Notes under the pieces: generated by a model
Told to the model about the DNA's origin: nothing
Seen by the model: the letters and a program-made list of their open reading frames with translations, nothing else
Database searches by the model: none
Program-made: the position numbers and the translations under genes
In this document: positions 51,842-60,702 of the stretch, piece after piece
Layout: each line of letters opens with the position of its first letter
Position numbering within the stretch: position 1 is the first letter of the stretch
Assembly: GCF_001953305.1 (NCBI RefSeq)
Contig: NZ_MTFE01000010.1
Location: forward strand, 1,345,126 to 1,409,125
Length of the DNA: 64,000 bases
Source of the DNA: Cnuella takakiae
GTDB lineage: Bacteria; Bacteroidota; Bacteroidia; Chitinophagales; Chitinophagaceae
Direction: 5' to 3'

Positions 51842-54800
51842 ATGAAAAAACAAACCCAGGTCCCATCCACAAAATCCGGCATAGCCAATTCACAGTTGGC
51901 TACGGCAAGCCCTTTGGCACTGGAGCCAAAGGCAAAAGCGGCGGACAAGCAGATCCTGGGTGCAGCCCCTGTGGGCTACCGCCAGCGGCTCCTGCTCCGG
52001 AGCCTGGTATTGGCAGGTATGGCCGCACTGTTGCTGCTCTGCTACTGGCTGTTCGACCGGCGTTATGCTGGATTTACACCTTTATACTTTTTGCTACTTA
52101 TATCTATTGGGTATAAAATTCTGAAGGTACTTTTTGAATGGTATCACTATTGGAACCTTCGCCATCCTGCTCCACCTCCGCCTTTGCGCCGGCAATGGAC
52201 AGTGGATATGTTTACCACGGCCATGCCTGGCGAGCCATTTCAGTTGATTGAAGATACTTTGAAGGCCATGGTGGCCGTGCGCTACCCCCACACTACCTAC
52301 CTCTGCGACGAAGGCAACGATCCGCAACTAAAAGCTTTGTGCGATTCTTTGGGCGTGCGGCACATGACCAGGGAGATTAAAGTGGATGCCAAAGCGGGTA
52401 ATATCAACAATGCGCTGCGTAGTGCTACCGGTGATATCTGTGTTATTTTGGACCCTGATCACCGGCCGGTTCCCCAGCTGCTGGACGAGACCCTGCCTTA
52501 TTTCGAAGATTTCCAGATTGGCTTTGTACAATCGGTACAGGGGTATAAAAATGCAGGTGAAAGCCCCGTGGCACGTGGTGCCGCCGAGCAAACCTATACC
52601 TTCTACGGTCCCCTGATGATGGGTATGGGCAGCTATGGCACAGCCCAGGCTATTGGCGCCAACTGTGTTTTCAGGCGTGCGGCCCTCGATTCTATCGGCG
52701 GGCATGCACCAGGCCTTTCCGAGGACATGCACACGGCTATGCGGCTACACGCAAAGGGCTGGAAGTCGGTATATGTGCCCAAGATCCTCACCCGCGGTTT
52801 GGTACCTTCCAATATCAGTGCTTACTACAAGCAACAGCTGAAATGGTCGCGGGGTACTTTTGATTTATTGTTTTGGGTCCTGCCCAAAATTTTTGGCGGC
52901 CTTACATGGCGACAGAAATTGCATTACAGCCTTATTCCCCTGCATTTTGCCGCAGGCATAATCGCACTGATTGATATCATTATTCCACTTGCGGCCTTGC
53001 TCACCGGCGAGTCGCCCCTGCTGCTCGAGTTTTCCAGGGCTTACCTGTTCCTGCTCCCGTTTTTTGTGCTGGTACTGCTCACCCGGCAGTATGCGCAAAA
53101 CTGGTTGATGGAGCCAGCGGAACGGGGCCTTCACCTTACCGGTGGGGTATTGCTTTTTGGTACCTGGTGGGTGCACCTGGTAGGCTTTATCTATACCCTG
53201 CTTGGTATCAAAGTGCCTTATATTCCGACGCCAAAGGACGATGAATACAGCAACCATTTTAAAGTAGGTCTGCCCAACCTCCTGGTTGTGCTGGCTAGCG
53301 GGATCATCATTGCTTTTTGTTTGCACTACGATTCCAATCCATACAACCTGGTGATGGCGGGCTATGCAGCCCTGAACATGGTGCTCCTGTTTTATGTTGT
53401 GCTGGCCGGGCTCGACGGTTGGCGTATGGCGCTGGCTGCAGGCCTGTACACCCGCAGGTGGTGGGCTGCCACTGTTCAAAAGGCCGGTAAGAGCTGGCAA
53501 GGTTTTGCGGCTTCCCTGTTTGGCCTTTTGAGCCGCCGGGCACCACAAATGGCCTTTGTTTCCATAGCCGTATTCCTGTTGCTGGGTTGGCAGGCAGCCA
53601 ACAGGGCCGAAAAGCAAATCAACCCCGATTTCAAAGCAACGGGTGGCTTTTACCTGGGCTTGCCTTTCAACCCTGCCGATCAGTACCAGGCAGCCGGGCT
53701 GGGGAGCAAGCAGGCGGGTAGCCTTCCACAAACCAATGTTCTTGCCCTGCCTTGGAGCTGGGACCAGAAGCAAACGCCCCAATCATTCATAACGGCGGTA
53801 AATGATATTGCCCGCAAGGGCGCCATCCCGCTGGTAACCTGGCTGCCGGTGCATTTTGCCGTAACGGCACATCCTGCAGAGGGCATTTTTACAGCCATAG
53901 CCCGTGGGCGGTATGATGGTTTTATCCGCAGCTATGCAAAAGAAATCAGGGAGCTGCATTATCCTGTGTTCCTGAATTTTGCCCCCGAAAGTGATAACCC
54001 TGCTGTGCCCTGGACCCTGAGCAGGCAAAATCCCTTGAAACAGTACCTGGCAGCCATGCGCCGGGTAAAAGATCTGTTCAATGCCGAAGGCGCCAATAAT
54101 GTAAGCTGGATATGGACGCTCTGGCATCCCAATAACGCCACCATCATGTATCCCGGCGCCGATTTCGTAGACTGGGTAGGGATCAATCTGCGGGGAGAAA
54201 GGGCACCCCTGACAAAAACCTATGCCGCTTTTCACAAAAAGCTCCACCTGTACCGCAGGCCTGTGATGCTGATGAATGTGCCGGTGCAGGACGATGCAAT
54301 GGGAGCAGAGTGGATGGACGATGCGGCCGGCACCATCAAAAACCAGTACCGGGAAATTCGTGGGTTGGTTCTGGGCAGTGATGCAATGCAGGCCAGGGAA
54401 TCCGCCATCCAAATAAAAAACTCCGGCCAGCAGGCTTCCGGTTTCAAAGCCGCATTGGGGCATTTGCCCCGGCTGGCCATGCCTGAAGGAATGCCAACTG
54501 CTGCCAATGCTCCTGTTTCCACCACCAGGCTACATAAAACTGCGAAGGGTTTTCAGCTAATGGTAGGAGGTAAGCCATTTTACATAAAAGGAGTGGCCTA
54601 CAACCTCGAGCACAGCTGGCGCGACGGTTATGCACCCCTGAACCGTAAAAAGCTTGAAGCCGATTTCAAGGCCATAAAAGCCATGGGCGCCAATACCATC
54701 CGGCGATATGCACCATCCCTGTACGACCGCAACATTCTGGCTGTGGCCCGTGAGCAGCAACTGAAGGTGATGTATGGGTTTTGGTTTGATCCGAAAAACG

Positions 54801-55786
54801 ATTACCACAAGGACAGGGCTCAGGTGGCAAAATACCTGCGGGAGGTAACCACAGCGGTTAGGCATCTGAAAGATGACTCCACCATCATTGCATGGAACAT
54901 CGGCAACGAAACCAGCGGTATCCTCAAGGATTTCTACGCCCAGCCTTACCTCACCCAGGTGCGCAGGGGTTATATGGAAATGATTGAAGAACTGACCAGG
55001 GCCATACATGCCATTGATCCGGTACGGCCTGTAATTTCTTCGCTGGAACACACCGATCAACTGCCCGGTGAGCTGTACAATTTCAACCGCTACACGCCAT
55101 CGCTGGATGCGATGGGCATCAACTCCTATTATACGGAGCAGATTGGCAGGCTGCACGGGTTGGTACACCAATTCTATCCCCATAAGCCCTATGTGGTTAC
55201 GGAGTTTGGCCCTGCTGGATATTGGAGCCCTCGTTATACCCGGTACGACCGCTACTTCAACCCCATTGAAGACAGTGATAAGCGTAAGGCCGAACTGTAT
55301 ATGGAAGAGTGGCAAAAGGATGTGCAGGACCATGCAGGGTGCAACCTTGGAGGCGTTGCCTACTGCTGGCAGGACCGTTATGAAGGTAGTGCCACCTGGT
55401 TTGGTATTACCAGCAGCGATGGAAAGAAAAAGCTGGTATACAGCGCCTTACAGCATGTATGGGCCGGTACAGCCAAACCCCAGTTGCCGCATTTATTCAT
55501 TGCGGGGCCAACCTTTCAGGTAAAGCCAGGCGGGGCCTACCAGTTTACAGTTGTACATAAAGACAGTAGCCTGGGCAGGTATTCCTGGAAATTGCTGCGC
55601 GATGATTACCTGGAAGAAGCGGGTAAAATATACCCTTCGGACAGGCCCGACAGGGTATGGGTTTTCCTGCCGGCGGCAGGAGCCCGGTTCCGGCTGTACG
55701 TGGTTGCCGAAACAAAGGATGGGAAGGAAGTGTCTGCCAGCTTCCCCATCAATTTGTATCAGGGTGTTTTGAACTCGGGTCTTTAA
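51842..55786 (+). CDS. Cellulose-synthase-like GT2 glycosyltransferase fused to GH26-like and clan GH-A domains
   Basis: 1314 residues. Two N-terminal helices (about 51-70, 78-95) lead to a cytoplasmic GT2 domain (about 115-345) with YLCDEGND, KAGNINNAL, the DxD-type LDPDHRPV (204-209), SEDMHT and QQLKWSRG (Lys replaces Arg of QxxRW). Several more helices follow (about 365-525), with the last at about 569-585. Residues about 600-850 resemble GH26 (acid/base candidate Glu716 in NFAPESDNP; WIWTLWHPNN; YPGADFVDWVGIN), but where the nucleophile Glu is expected the sequence reads RPVMLMNVPV. Residues about 900-1210 form a clan GH-A barrel with Glu1023 (NIGNETSG) and Glu1121 (VVTEFGPAGYW), then a beta domain. 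It likely synthesises and extracytoplasmically processes a beta-glycan. A homologue of the last module follows nine bases downstream. Confidence 0.85.
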   Translation: MKKQTQVPSTKSGIANSQLATASPLALEPKAKAADKQILGAAPVGYRQRLLLRSLVLAGMAALLLLCYWLFDRRYAGFTPLYFLLLISIGYKILKVLFEWYHYWNLRHPAPPPPLRRQWTVDMFTTAMPGEPFQLIEDTLKAMVAVRYPHTTYLCDEGNDPQLKALCDSLGVRHMTREIKVDAKAGNINNALRSATGDICVILDPDHRPVPQLLDETLPYFEDFQIGFVQSVQGYKNAGESPVARGAAEQTYTFYGPLMMGMGSYGTAQAIGANCVFRRAALDSIGGHAPGLSEDMHTAMRLHAKGWKSVYVPKILTRGLVPSNISAYYKQQLKWSRGTFDLLFWVLPKIFGGLTWRQKLHYSLIPLHFAAGIIALIDIIIPLAALLTGESPLLLEFSRAYLFLLPFFVLVLLTRQYAQNWLMEPAERGLHLTGGVLLFGTWWVHLVGFIYTLLGIKVPYIPTPKDDEYSNHFKVGLPNLLVVLASGIIIAFCLHYDSNPYNLVMAGYAALNMVLLFYVVLAGLDGWRMALAAGLYTRRWWAATVQKAGKSWQGFAASLFGLLSRRAPQMAFVSIAVFLLLGWQAANRAEKQINPDFKATGGFYLGLPFNPADQYQAAGLGSKQAGSLPQTNVLALPWSWDQKQTPQSFITAVNDIARKGAIPLVTWLPVHFAVTAHPAEGIFTAIARGRYDGFIRSYAKEIRELHYPVFLNFAPESDNPAVPWTLSRQNPLKQYLAAMRRVKDLFNAEGANNVSWIWTLWHPNNATIMYPGADFVDWVGINLRGERAPLTKTYAAFHKKLHLYRRPVMLMNVPVQDDAMGAEWMDDAAGTIKNQYREIRGLVLGSDAMQARESAIQIKNSGQQASGFKAALGHLPRLAMPEGMPTAANAPVSTTRLHKTAKGFQLMVGGKPFYIKGVAYNLEHSWRDGYAPLNRKKLEADFKAIKAMGANTIRRYAPSLYDRNILAVAREQQLKVMYGFWFDPKNDYHKDRAQVAKYLREVTTAVRHLKDDSTIIAWNIGNETSGILKDFYAQPYLTQVRRGYMEMIEELTRAIHAIDPVRPVISSLEHTDQLPGELYNFNRYTPSLDAMGINSYYTEQIGRLHGLVHQFYPHKPYVVTEFGPAGYWSPRYTRYDRYFNPIEDSDKRKAELYMEEWQKDVQDHAGCNLGGVAYCWQDRYEGSATWFGITSSDGKKKLVYSALQHVWAGTAKPQLPHLFIAGPTFQVKPGGAYQFTVVHKDSSLGRYSWKLLRDDYLEEAGKIYPSDRPDRVWVFLPAAGARFRLYVVAETKDGKEVSASFPINLYQGVLNSGL

Positions 55787-55795
55787 AATAAGGTC

Positions 55796-57190
55796 ATGAA
55801 ATTTTTATTATTAGGACTAGCCCTGGTGTTGGCTGTTTTGGGGATCAGCCTGGTGTGGAATCCTTTTGCTGCCACACCTCACCGCGACACATCGGCCGCC
55901 AGGGTGCACATACAGAAAGAGCAGGAAGGATACCGCATTATCCGCAATGGCAATCCTTATGATATCAAGGGCGCTGCCGTAACGGATACCAGCATGCTGC
56001 GCAGGGTAAAGGAAAACGGGGGCAACTCCGTGCGGGTGTACGATGTGCAGAACGCACAGGCCTGGCTCGATGCTGCAGCACACTACGGCCTGTCGGTTAT
56101 TCTTGCCCTGCCCATCAAACAGCAGGGTAATGGAATAGATTATGGCAACGATGCCGCGGTTCAGGCACAGCGTGCGCTGGTAAGGAATACCATATTGCGT
56201 TACCGGCATCATCCGGCCTTGCTGATGTGGGTGGTTGGAAACGAACCCACCATTTTTGTGGAACCGGAGTACAGCAATTTTTTTCTTTTGCGTAAGGTGC
56301 TGAAGGCTGTCGACGAAATAGCGGTTTTGGTGCATCAGCTCGACCAGGACCACCCTGCTGTATTGGTACACGCCGGTTTTTTTCCAAAACTGCTGAAGCT
56401 GACCGGCATTTTTTGCCCTAACATAGACCTGATCTGTTTCAACTCTTTTTCTGCCGTTGCGGGCTTTATAAAAAAGCTGGAATCTGCAGGCTGGGACAAG
56501 CCATTCTTTTTTGCGGAGTTTGGATCGCGGGGTTACTGGTCGTGGAAGGAAACCGACTGGCTGAGCCGGCTGGAGCCCACCAGTTTTGAAAAAGCCCGCT
56601 ACCTGCAATCGCAATTTCAAAGCCTGGCACAGGCTACCCGCAACAAAAAATGCCTGGGTGGGTATGTTTTTTTATGGGGTATCAAAAATGAATACACCCC
56701 TACGGCATTTAGTTTGTTTGCACCCGGCCGGGAGCCGGCAGCAACCGAACTGGTGGATGTTTGCCGTAAGGCCTGGCTGGGAGCCGGTTCTGAATGTGCC
56801 GCACCCAGCATTGCCTATTTAAACCTGGACGGTAAAAAAGACGAGGAAAACGTTTACCTCCTGCCGGGGGCAACGGCGAGGGTAGGCCTGGCCTGGGTGG
56901 GCAGGCCATCGGGTACGCTCCGGGTGCGCTGGGAGTTGCACGAGGAAAGGGGCGAGTACCTGCTTTCGAGCTATAAAGATCAAAAGCAGGAACTAATCCG
57001 CTCCGATAGTTTTGCTATTATGCATGAGTCTAGCCCGATAGTTGCAACCAGTAACCAAAGCAGTGGTGAGCAGTTGTTTGACTTGCAGGTTCCAACAAAG
57101 CCGGGGCCCTACCGCTTGTATGTATATGTGGCAAACGACTGTCAGAAGGTAGCAACGGCAAACGCATGTTTTTTTGTACAGCCAGATTAA
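55796..57190 (+). CDS. Clan GH-A glycoside hydrolase-like protein, membrane-anchored
   Basis: 464 residues. One N-terminal hydrophobic segment (about 3-21, FLLLGLALVLAVLGISLVW) is an anchor or uncleaved signal. The TIM barrel (about 38-320) has Glu150 in WVVGNEPT and Glu241 in FFAEFGSRGYW as acid/base and nucleophile candidates; a C-terminal beta domain ends YRLYVYVANDCQKVATANAC. Sequence pattern and domain order match the C-terminal module of the preceding fusion protein and the 28288 hydrolase. It starts nine bases after the fusion gene's stop, so they form an operon and probably act on the same polymer, perhaps trimming or branching it (glucanosyltransferase or hydrolase). Confidence 0.82.
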   Translation: MKFLLLGLALVLAVLGISLVWNPFAATPHRDTSAARVHIQKEQEGYRIIRNGNPYDIKGAAVTDTSMLRRVKENGGNSVRVYDVQNAQAWLDAAAHYGLSVILALPIKQQGNGIDYGNDAAVQAQRALVRNTILRYRHHPALLMWVVGNEPTIFVEPEYSNFFLLRKVLKAVDEIAVLVHQLDQDHPAVLVHAGFFPKLLKLTGIFCPNIDLICFNSFSAVAGFIKKLESAGWDKPFFFAEFGSRGYWSWKETDWLSRLEPTSFEKARYLQSQFQSLAQATRNKKCLGGYVFLWGIKNEYTPTAFSLFAPGREPAATELVDVCRKAWLGAGSECAAPSIAYLNLDGKKDEENVYLLPGATARVGLAWVGRPSGTLRVRWELHEERGEYLLSSYKDQKQELIRSDSFAIMHESSPIVATSNQSSGEQLFDLQVPTKPGPYRLYVYVANDCQKVATANACFFVQPD

Positions 57191-57429
57191 ACCAATACAA
57201 AATTGTCTGGTCCGTGTTTGCGAATCTTTGTTTAGAGCCCGGATGATACCTGTTGTCTCTATACATTTTTACCAGATTTGGCACATATGCCCTAAGTTTA
57301 CGGCCCATTATCCTACGCCTGAAAAATACTGCCGAGCGAAACCGGCATCCATACATCCTGCTAAAGAAAACACCCGTAGCCTGCTCCATTGATGCAGGCT
57401 GCAAACCAAGGAATTTTCATCTCTTAATC

Positions 57430-58548
57430 ATGAATAACACTTACATCAGATTCTCAACAAGGCGTATTTGGACTATCGGCCTGGCCGGTGCCCTGGTATT
57501 AACCGCATGTCAGAAAGGTACTTCTGGCGATGATCCCGAACCCAATCCTACCCCCACGCCCACTCCAACAGGTGAAAAAACAGAACCAGTAGCCGGTTCC
57601 GGTACTGCCGGTTCCGCAGATGGTCCATTGGCTACAGCCCAGTTCAGTCAGCCCAAAGGCATTGTGCTGGATGCCGCCGGTAACATGTTTGTTGCCGACT
57701 GGGGCAACGAGCGCATCCGTAAAGTGTCTGTCGATGGCCAGGTAACCAACCTTGCCGGAAGCACCAAGGGCTTCATCGATGGAAAGGGCGCCGCAGCTAA
57801 GTTCAACGAACCCAGCGATGTAGCAGTAGATGGACAGGGTAATGTGTATGTAGCCGACATCAATAACAACGCGGTGCGCAAAATTGCCCCCGATGGTACC
57901 GTATCAACTTTTGCCGGTGCAGCCACCCAGGGATATGCTGATGGTACCGGTACTGCTGCCCGCTTCAATAATCCCCGGGGTGTAGCTGTTGATGCACAGG
58001 GCAATGTGTATGTGGCCGATATGACCAATAACTGTATCCGCAAGATCACCCCCGCAGGTGTGGTGAGCACTTTTGCAGGGGCTAAAACTGCCGGTTATGC
58101 CGATGGTACCGGTACTGCAGCCCGCTTTACCAATCCCCGCGACCTTACTGTAGATGGTCAGGGTAATATTTACGTTGTAGATTCTGACAACAATGGCATC
58201 CGCAAGATCACGCCTGCAGGCGTGGTTACCACCATTGCCGGTGGCAGTGGTGCCGGTTTTTCCGATGGTGCCGGTGCTACAGCTAAGTTCAACGAACCCA
58301 AGGGTATTGTTGCCGCTGCTGACGGAACCCTCTATATTGCCGATACTGAAAACAACCGCATCCGCCGCGTTTCCACCACCGGTGTGGTGACCACCCTTGC
58401 CGGTGACGGTACGGCCGGTTATGCCGAAGGAGCTACCACCACGGCCCGTTTCAATGCCCCCAGGGGTATTGCCCTGGATGCCAGTGGTAAAGTGCTCTAC
58501 ATCGTAGACCAGGACAATAACCGCATCCGCAAAATTGCACTGAAGTAA
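57430..58548 (+). CDS. NHL-repeat beta-propeller lipoprotein
   Basis: 372 residues. Lipoprotein signal with lipobox LTACQ, a Pro/Thr linker (PEPNPTPTPTPTGEK), then six NHL repeats of about 56 residues, recognisable by QPKGI, EPSDV, NPRGV, NPRDL, EPKGI and APRGI followed by GNxYVADxxNNxIRKI. Together they make one closed six-bladed propeller exposed at the cell surface or in the periplasm. No catalytic motif was found; binding of protein or glycan is possible. The ATG at 57430 begins the signal; the frame upstream to 57253 is not protein-like. A perfect 18-bp hairpin follows. Confidence 0.87.
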   Translation: MNNTYIRFSTRRIWTIGLAGALVLTACQKGTSGDDPEPNPTPTPTPTGEKTEPVAGSGTAGSADGPLATAQFSQPKGIVLDAAGNMFVADWGNERIRKVSVDGQVTNLAGSTKGFIDGKGAAAKFNEPSDVAVDGQGNVYVADINNNAVRKIAPDGTVSTFAGAATQGYADGTGTAARFNNPRGVAVDAQGNVYVADMTNNCIRKITPAGVVSTFAGAKTAGYADGTGTAARFTNPRDLTVDGQGNIYVVDSDNNGIRKITPAGVVTTIAGGSGAGFSDGAGATAKFNEPKGIVAAADGTLYIADTENNRIRRVSTTGVVTTLAGDGTAGYAEGATTTARFNAPRGIALDASGKVLYIVDQDNNRIRKIALK

Positions 58549-58567
58549 TCAGCAGTGATTGCCGCAT

Positions 58568-58607
58568 AAAAGAATAGCCCATACCGGATGGTATGGGCTA
58601 TTCTTTT
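58568..58607. terminator. Bidirectional terminator, 18-bp perfect stem
   Basis: AAAAGAATAGCCCATACC (58568-58585), loop GGAT, exact complement at 58590-58607, T-runs on both strands. Placed between the convergent NHL and DUF4112 genes. Confidence 0.93.
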
Positions 58608-58622
58608 ATAAAGTGCTATTCT

Positions 58623-59120
58623 TTAAAAAATGGCTGCCAGCAGGCGGTAAACGCCATATATCAGCAGGCCAATGACAAGGGCCAGAACAATTAATACCGG
58701 CAGGATTACTTTCCAGGCGCCTCCGCGGTGCCGGCCTTCGGCATAGTGTTCCTCCATCAACCGGAGGTTGCGGGTATTGGCTTTGAAAGCAAAGTCGAAC
58801 AGGTCGCCGATAAGCGGTATGGACCCGATAAGGGTATCCAGCAGGATATTCAGGGTCATGCGGGCCAGCACAAAACCACTGGCGCCATTCTGTGCCATGA
58901 TCATCAGCATATAACCCGATACGGCAAAAGTGCCCAGGTCGCCCACACCCGGAATCAAACCCAGGATGCCATCCAGCCCAAAACGGAACTGGGTACCCGG
59001 GATGCTGAACTGGGCATCCATGAGCTTGGCAAGGCGCCGCACCTTACCCAAACCCGGGTGCTTGGTGCTGGTATAGTTATAGGCGGGGCGGCCGCCGCGG
59101 TATGCAAGACTGTTTTCCAC
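58623..59120 (-). CDS. DUF4112 membrane protein
   Basis: 165 residues starting with GTG (in-frame stop four codons upstream, no ATG before the domain). The DUF4112 core is clear: FGLDGILGLIPGVGDLGTFA, LNILLDTLIGSIPLIGDLFD and FAFKANTRNLRLMEEHY. The C-terminus has a strong hydrophobic helix (VILPVLIVLALVIGLLIYGV). Function unknown; the family is widespread in bacteria. Convergent with the NHL gene and divergent from the second DUF1080 gene. Confidence 0.85.
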   Translation of the reverse strand: MENSLAYRGGRPAYNYTSTKHPGLGKVRRLAKLMDAQFSIPGTQFRFGLDGILGLIPGVGDLGTFAVSGYMLMIMAQNGASGFVLARMTLNILLDTLIGSIPLIGDLFDFAFKANTRNLRLMEEHYAEGRHRGGAWKVILPVLIVLALVIGLLIYGVYRLLAAIF

Positions 59121-59253
59121 AATATTCGTTTAGCGAGTTAAGGCAAACATCGTGCAAGACCATTTTGCCCTGCAAGCAGGGCTGTATGTTTTTTGCAGCA
59201 AAATAAATGGGCTTGCCTGCCCGGTTAAGGCTGCCTTCCCTTAACTTAAACCC

Positions 59254-60060
59254 ATGAAGCTTGCACCTACCAAACCTGTTTTGATGGCTGCCCTCCTTTG
59301 TTGCAGCATCCTGCTCAGCGGTTTTCAAGGTTCCGACAAAGGCTGGATACGCCTGTTCAATGGCAAAAACCTGGACGGCTGGATCGCGAAGATCAACCAC
59401 CATGATGTGGGCGTCAATTTTGGCAATACTTTCCGTGCCGAAGACGGCATCATCAAAGTGCGCTACGATCAGTACGACGACTTCAACAACCAGTTTGGCC
59501 ACCTGTATTTCAAACAACCTTTTTCGCACTACCACCTGAAGATGGAATACCGTTTTGTGGGCGAGCTGCAAAAGGGTGCACCTTCCTATACCATCCGCAA
59601 CAGCGGTGTGATGCTCCATGCCCTGGACCCACGCACCATGCTCCGCGACCAGGACTGGCCTATTTCGGTGGAGATGCAGTTCCTGGGCGGGTTGGGTGAT
59701 GGCAAGCCGCGCCCAACGGGCAATATGTGTTCGCCCGGTACCGAAATCATGTACGAAGGAAAGGTATACCCCGGTCATTGCCTCAACTCTACCTCCAAAA
59801 CCTATGAAGGCGACCAGTGGGTACGTGCCGAGGTTATTGTGCTGGGCGACTCCCTGATTACCCACATCATCAATGGCGATACTGTGTTGCGCTATTCCAA
59901 ACCCCATATTGGCGGCGGCGTTGCCAATGGTTTCGACCCCCGCCTGAAGATCGATGGCAAACCCCTGCGCGAAGGGTATATCGGTTTGCAAAGCGAAGGG
60001 CAGCCGGTGGATTTCCGCAATATTGAGTTGATGGAATTGCCCGGTGGTAAAAACAAATGA
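59254..60060 (+). CDS. DUF1080 (3-keto-disaccharide hydrolase type) protein, second copy
   Basis: 268 residues with a signal peptide (MKLAPTKPVLMAALLCCSIL, ending near LSGFQG). The DUF1080 domain: GWIRLFNGKNLDGWIAKINH, NSGVMLHALDP, SVEMQFLGGLGDGKPRPTGN and EGYIGLQSEGQPVDFRNIEL. It is larger than the copy at 45585, with inserts such as MCSPGTEIMYEGKVYPGHCL, so it belongs to a different subgroup. No oxidoreductase gene is adjacent. A hydrolytic or glycan-binding role outside the cytoplasm is inferred from the family. Confidence 0.85.
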   Translation: MKLAPTKPVLMAALLCCSILLSGFQGSDKGWIRLFNGKNLDGWIAKINHHDVGVNFGNTFRAEDGIIKVRYDQYDDFNNQFGHLYFKQPFSHYHLKMEYRFVGELQKGAPSYTIRNSGVMLHALDPRTMLRDQDWPISVEMQFLGGLGDGKPRPTGNMCSPGTEIMYEGKVYPGHCLNSTSKTYEGDQWVRAEVIVLGDSLITHIINGDTVLRYSKPHIGGGVANGFDPRLKIDGKPLREGYIGLQSEGQPVDFRNIELMELPGGKNK

Positions 60061-60090
60061 ACACGCCAAGGCAGCCCATTTGCGCCAAAA

Positions 60091-60121
60091 CAAAAGCCCG
60101 GCTCCTGGAGCCGGGCTTTTG
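60091..60121. terminator. Bidirectional terminator after the second DUF1080 gene
   Basis: CAAAAGCCCGGCTCC-T-GGAGCCGGGCTTTTG is symmetric over 15 bp per side and ends three bases before the convergent SET gene's stop codon. T/A-runs on both sides. Confidence 0.92.
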
Positions 60122-60123
60122 TT

Positions 60124-60639
60124 TTATCCTTTCTTTTTGGTACTTGCTTTCTTTCCCTTTGTTTTCGTTTTTACGCTTTCCTTGTCCGCACGCTTATTTC
60201 CCTTTTTTGCGTCTTTCTCTTTTTGCTTTTCAATGCGGAAGTTTTCCCGCATCACTTTCCAGTAGTCGTTGCCATAACCCACGAAAATTTCGCCGCCTGC
60301 GGGTATGTCGCGTTTGGCTTCAATAAAAACGCGGTTTTCCTCGTCCTGTACATAATAACAGTTGTTGGTGATGCCCTTGATGCGGGTAAAACCGCGGGCA
60401 TCGTTGGCATAACGGGCAAAGGTTTTGAGCGCCTTGCGGGCATCTATTACATGGTCTTCGGTAACGGTAAAGAGGTAGGCATTATCGTGATCGTCTTCCA
60501 CTTCCTTCCAGGTAGTGATGCGGCCTTTGTACTCCACGATGCGGGTGCCGGCAGGAATAAAAGTTTTGGTAAACAGGCCCTGGCCGGCATTGGGCAGGGT
60601 AGAGGTTTTTACCACGAGAAATTTTTCCAGATAAGCCAT
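60124..60639 (-). CDS. SET-domain protein (putative protein lysine methyltransferase)
   Basis: 171 residues. A compact SET domain (about 5-130): GQGLFTKTFIPAGTRIVEYK, the cofactor-binding FARYANDARGFTRIKGITNN (pattern equivalent to RFINHSCxPN, with variation), and IPAGGEIFVGYGNDYW. After about residue 138 comes a strongly basic Lys/Gly/Thr tail, which could bind nucleic acid or be itself a methylation target. No post-SET Cys cluster. Bacterial SET proteins of this size occur in Bacteroidota, but their targets are not known. Cytosolic, no signal peptide. Confidence 0.82.
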   Translation of the reverse strand: MAYLEKFLVVKTSTLPNAGQGLFTKTFIPAGTRIVEYKGRITTWKEVEDDHDNAYLFTVTEDHVIDARKALKTFARYANDARGFTRIKGITNNCYYVQDEENRVFIEAKRDIPAGGEIFVGYGNDYWKVMRENFRIEKQKEKDAKKGNKRADKESVKTKTKGKKASTKKKG

Positions 60640-60673
60640 AGGCAGCGAAGAAAAGAAAGAAAGATGAGATATG

Positions 60674-60701
60674 GGATTTCGGATGTCAGATTTCGGATTC
60701 A
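60674..60701. repeat. Four 7-bp units of the GGATTTC type
   Basis: GGATTTC, GGATGTC, AGATTTC, GGATTCA in exact 7-bp register, upstream of the SET gene. It resembles the GGACGAC family in period and in the alternating G/A first base, but is a different word. Confidence 0.65.
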
Positions 60702-60702
60702 G

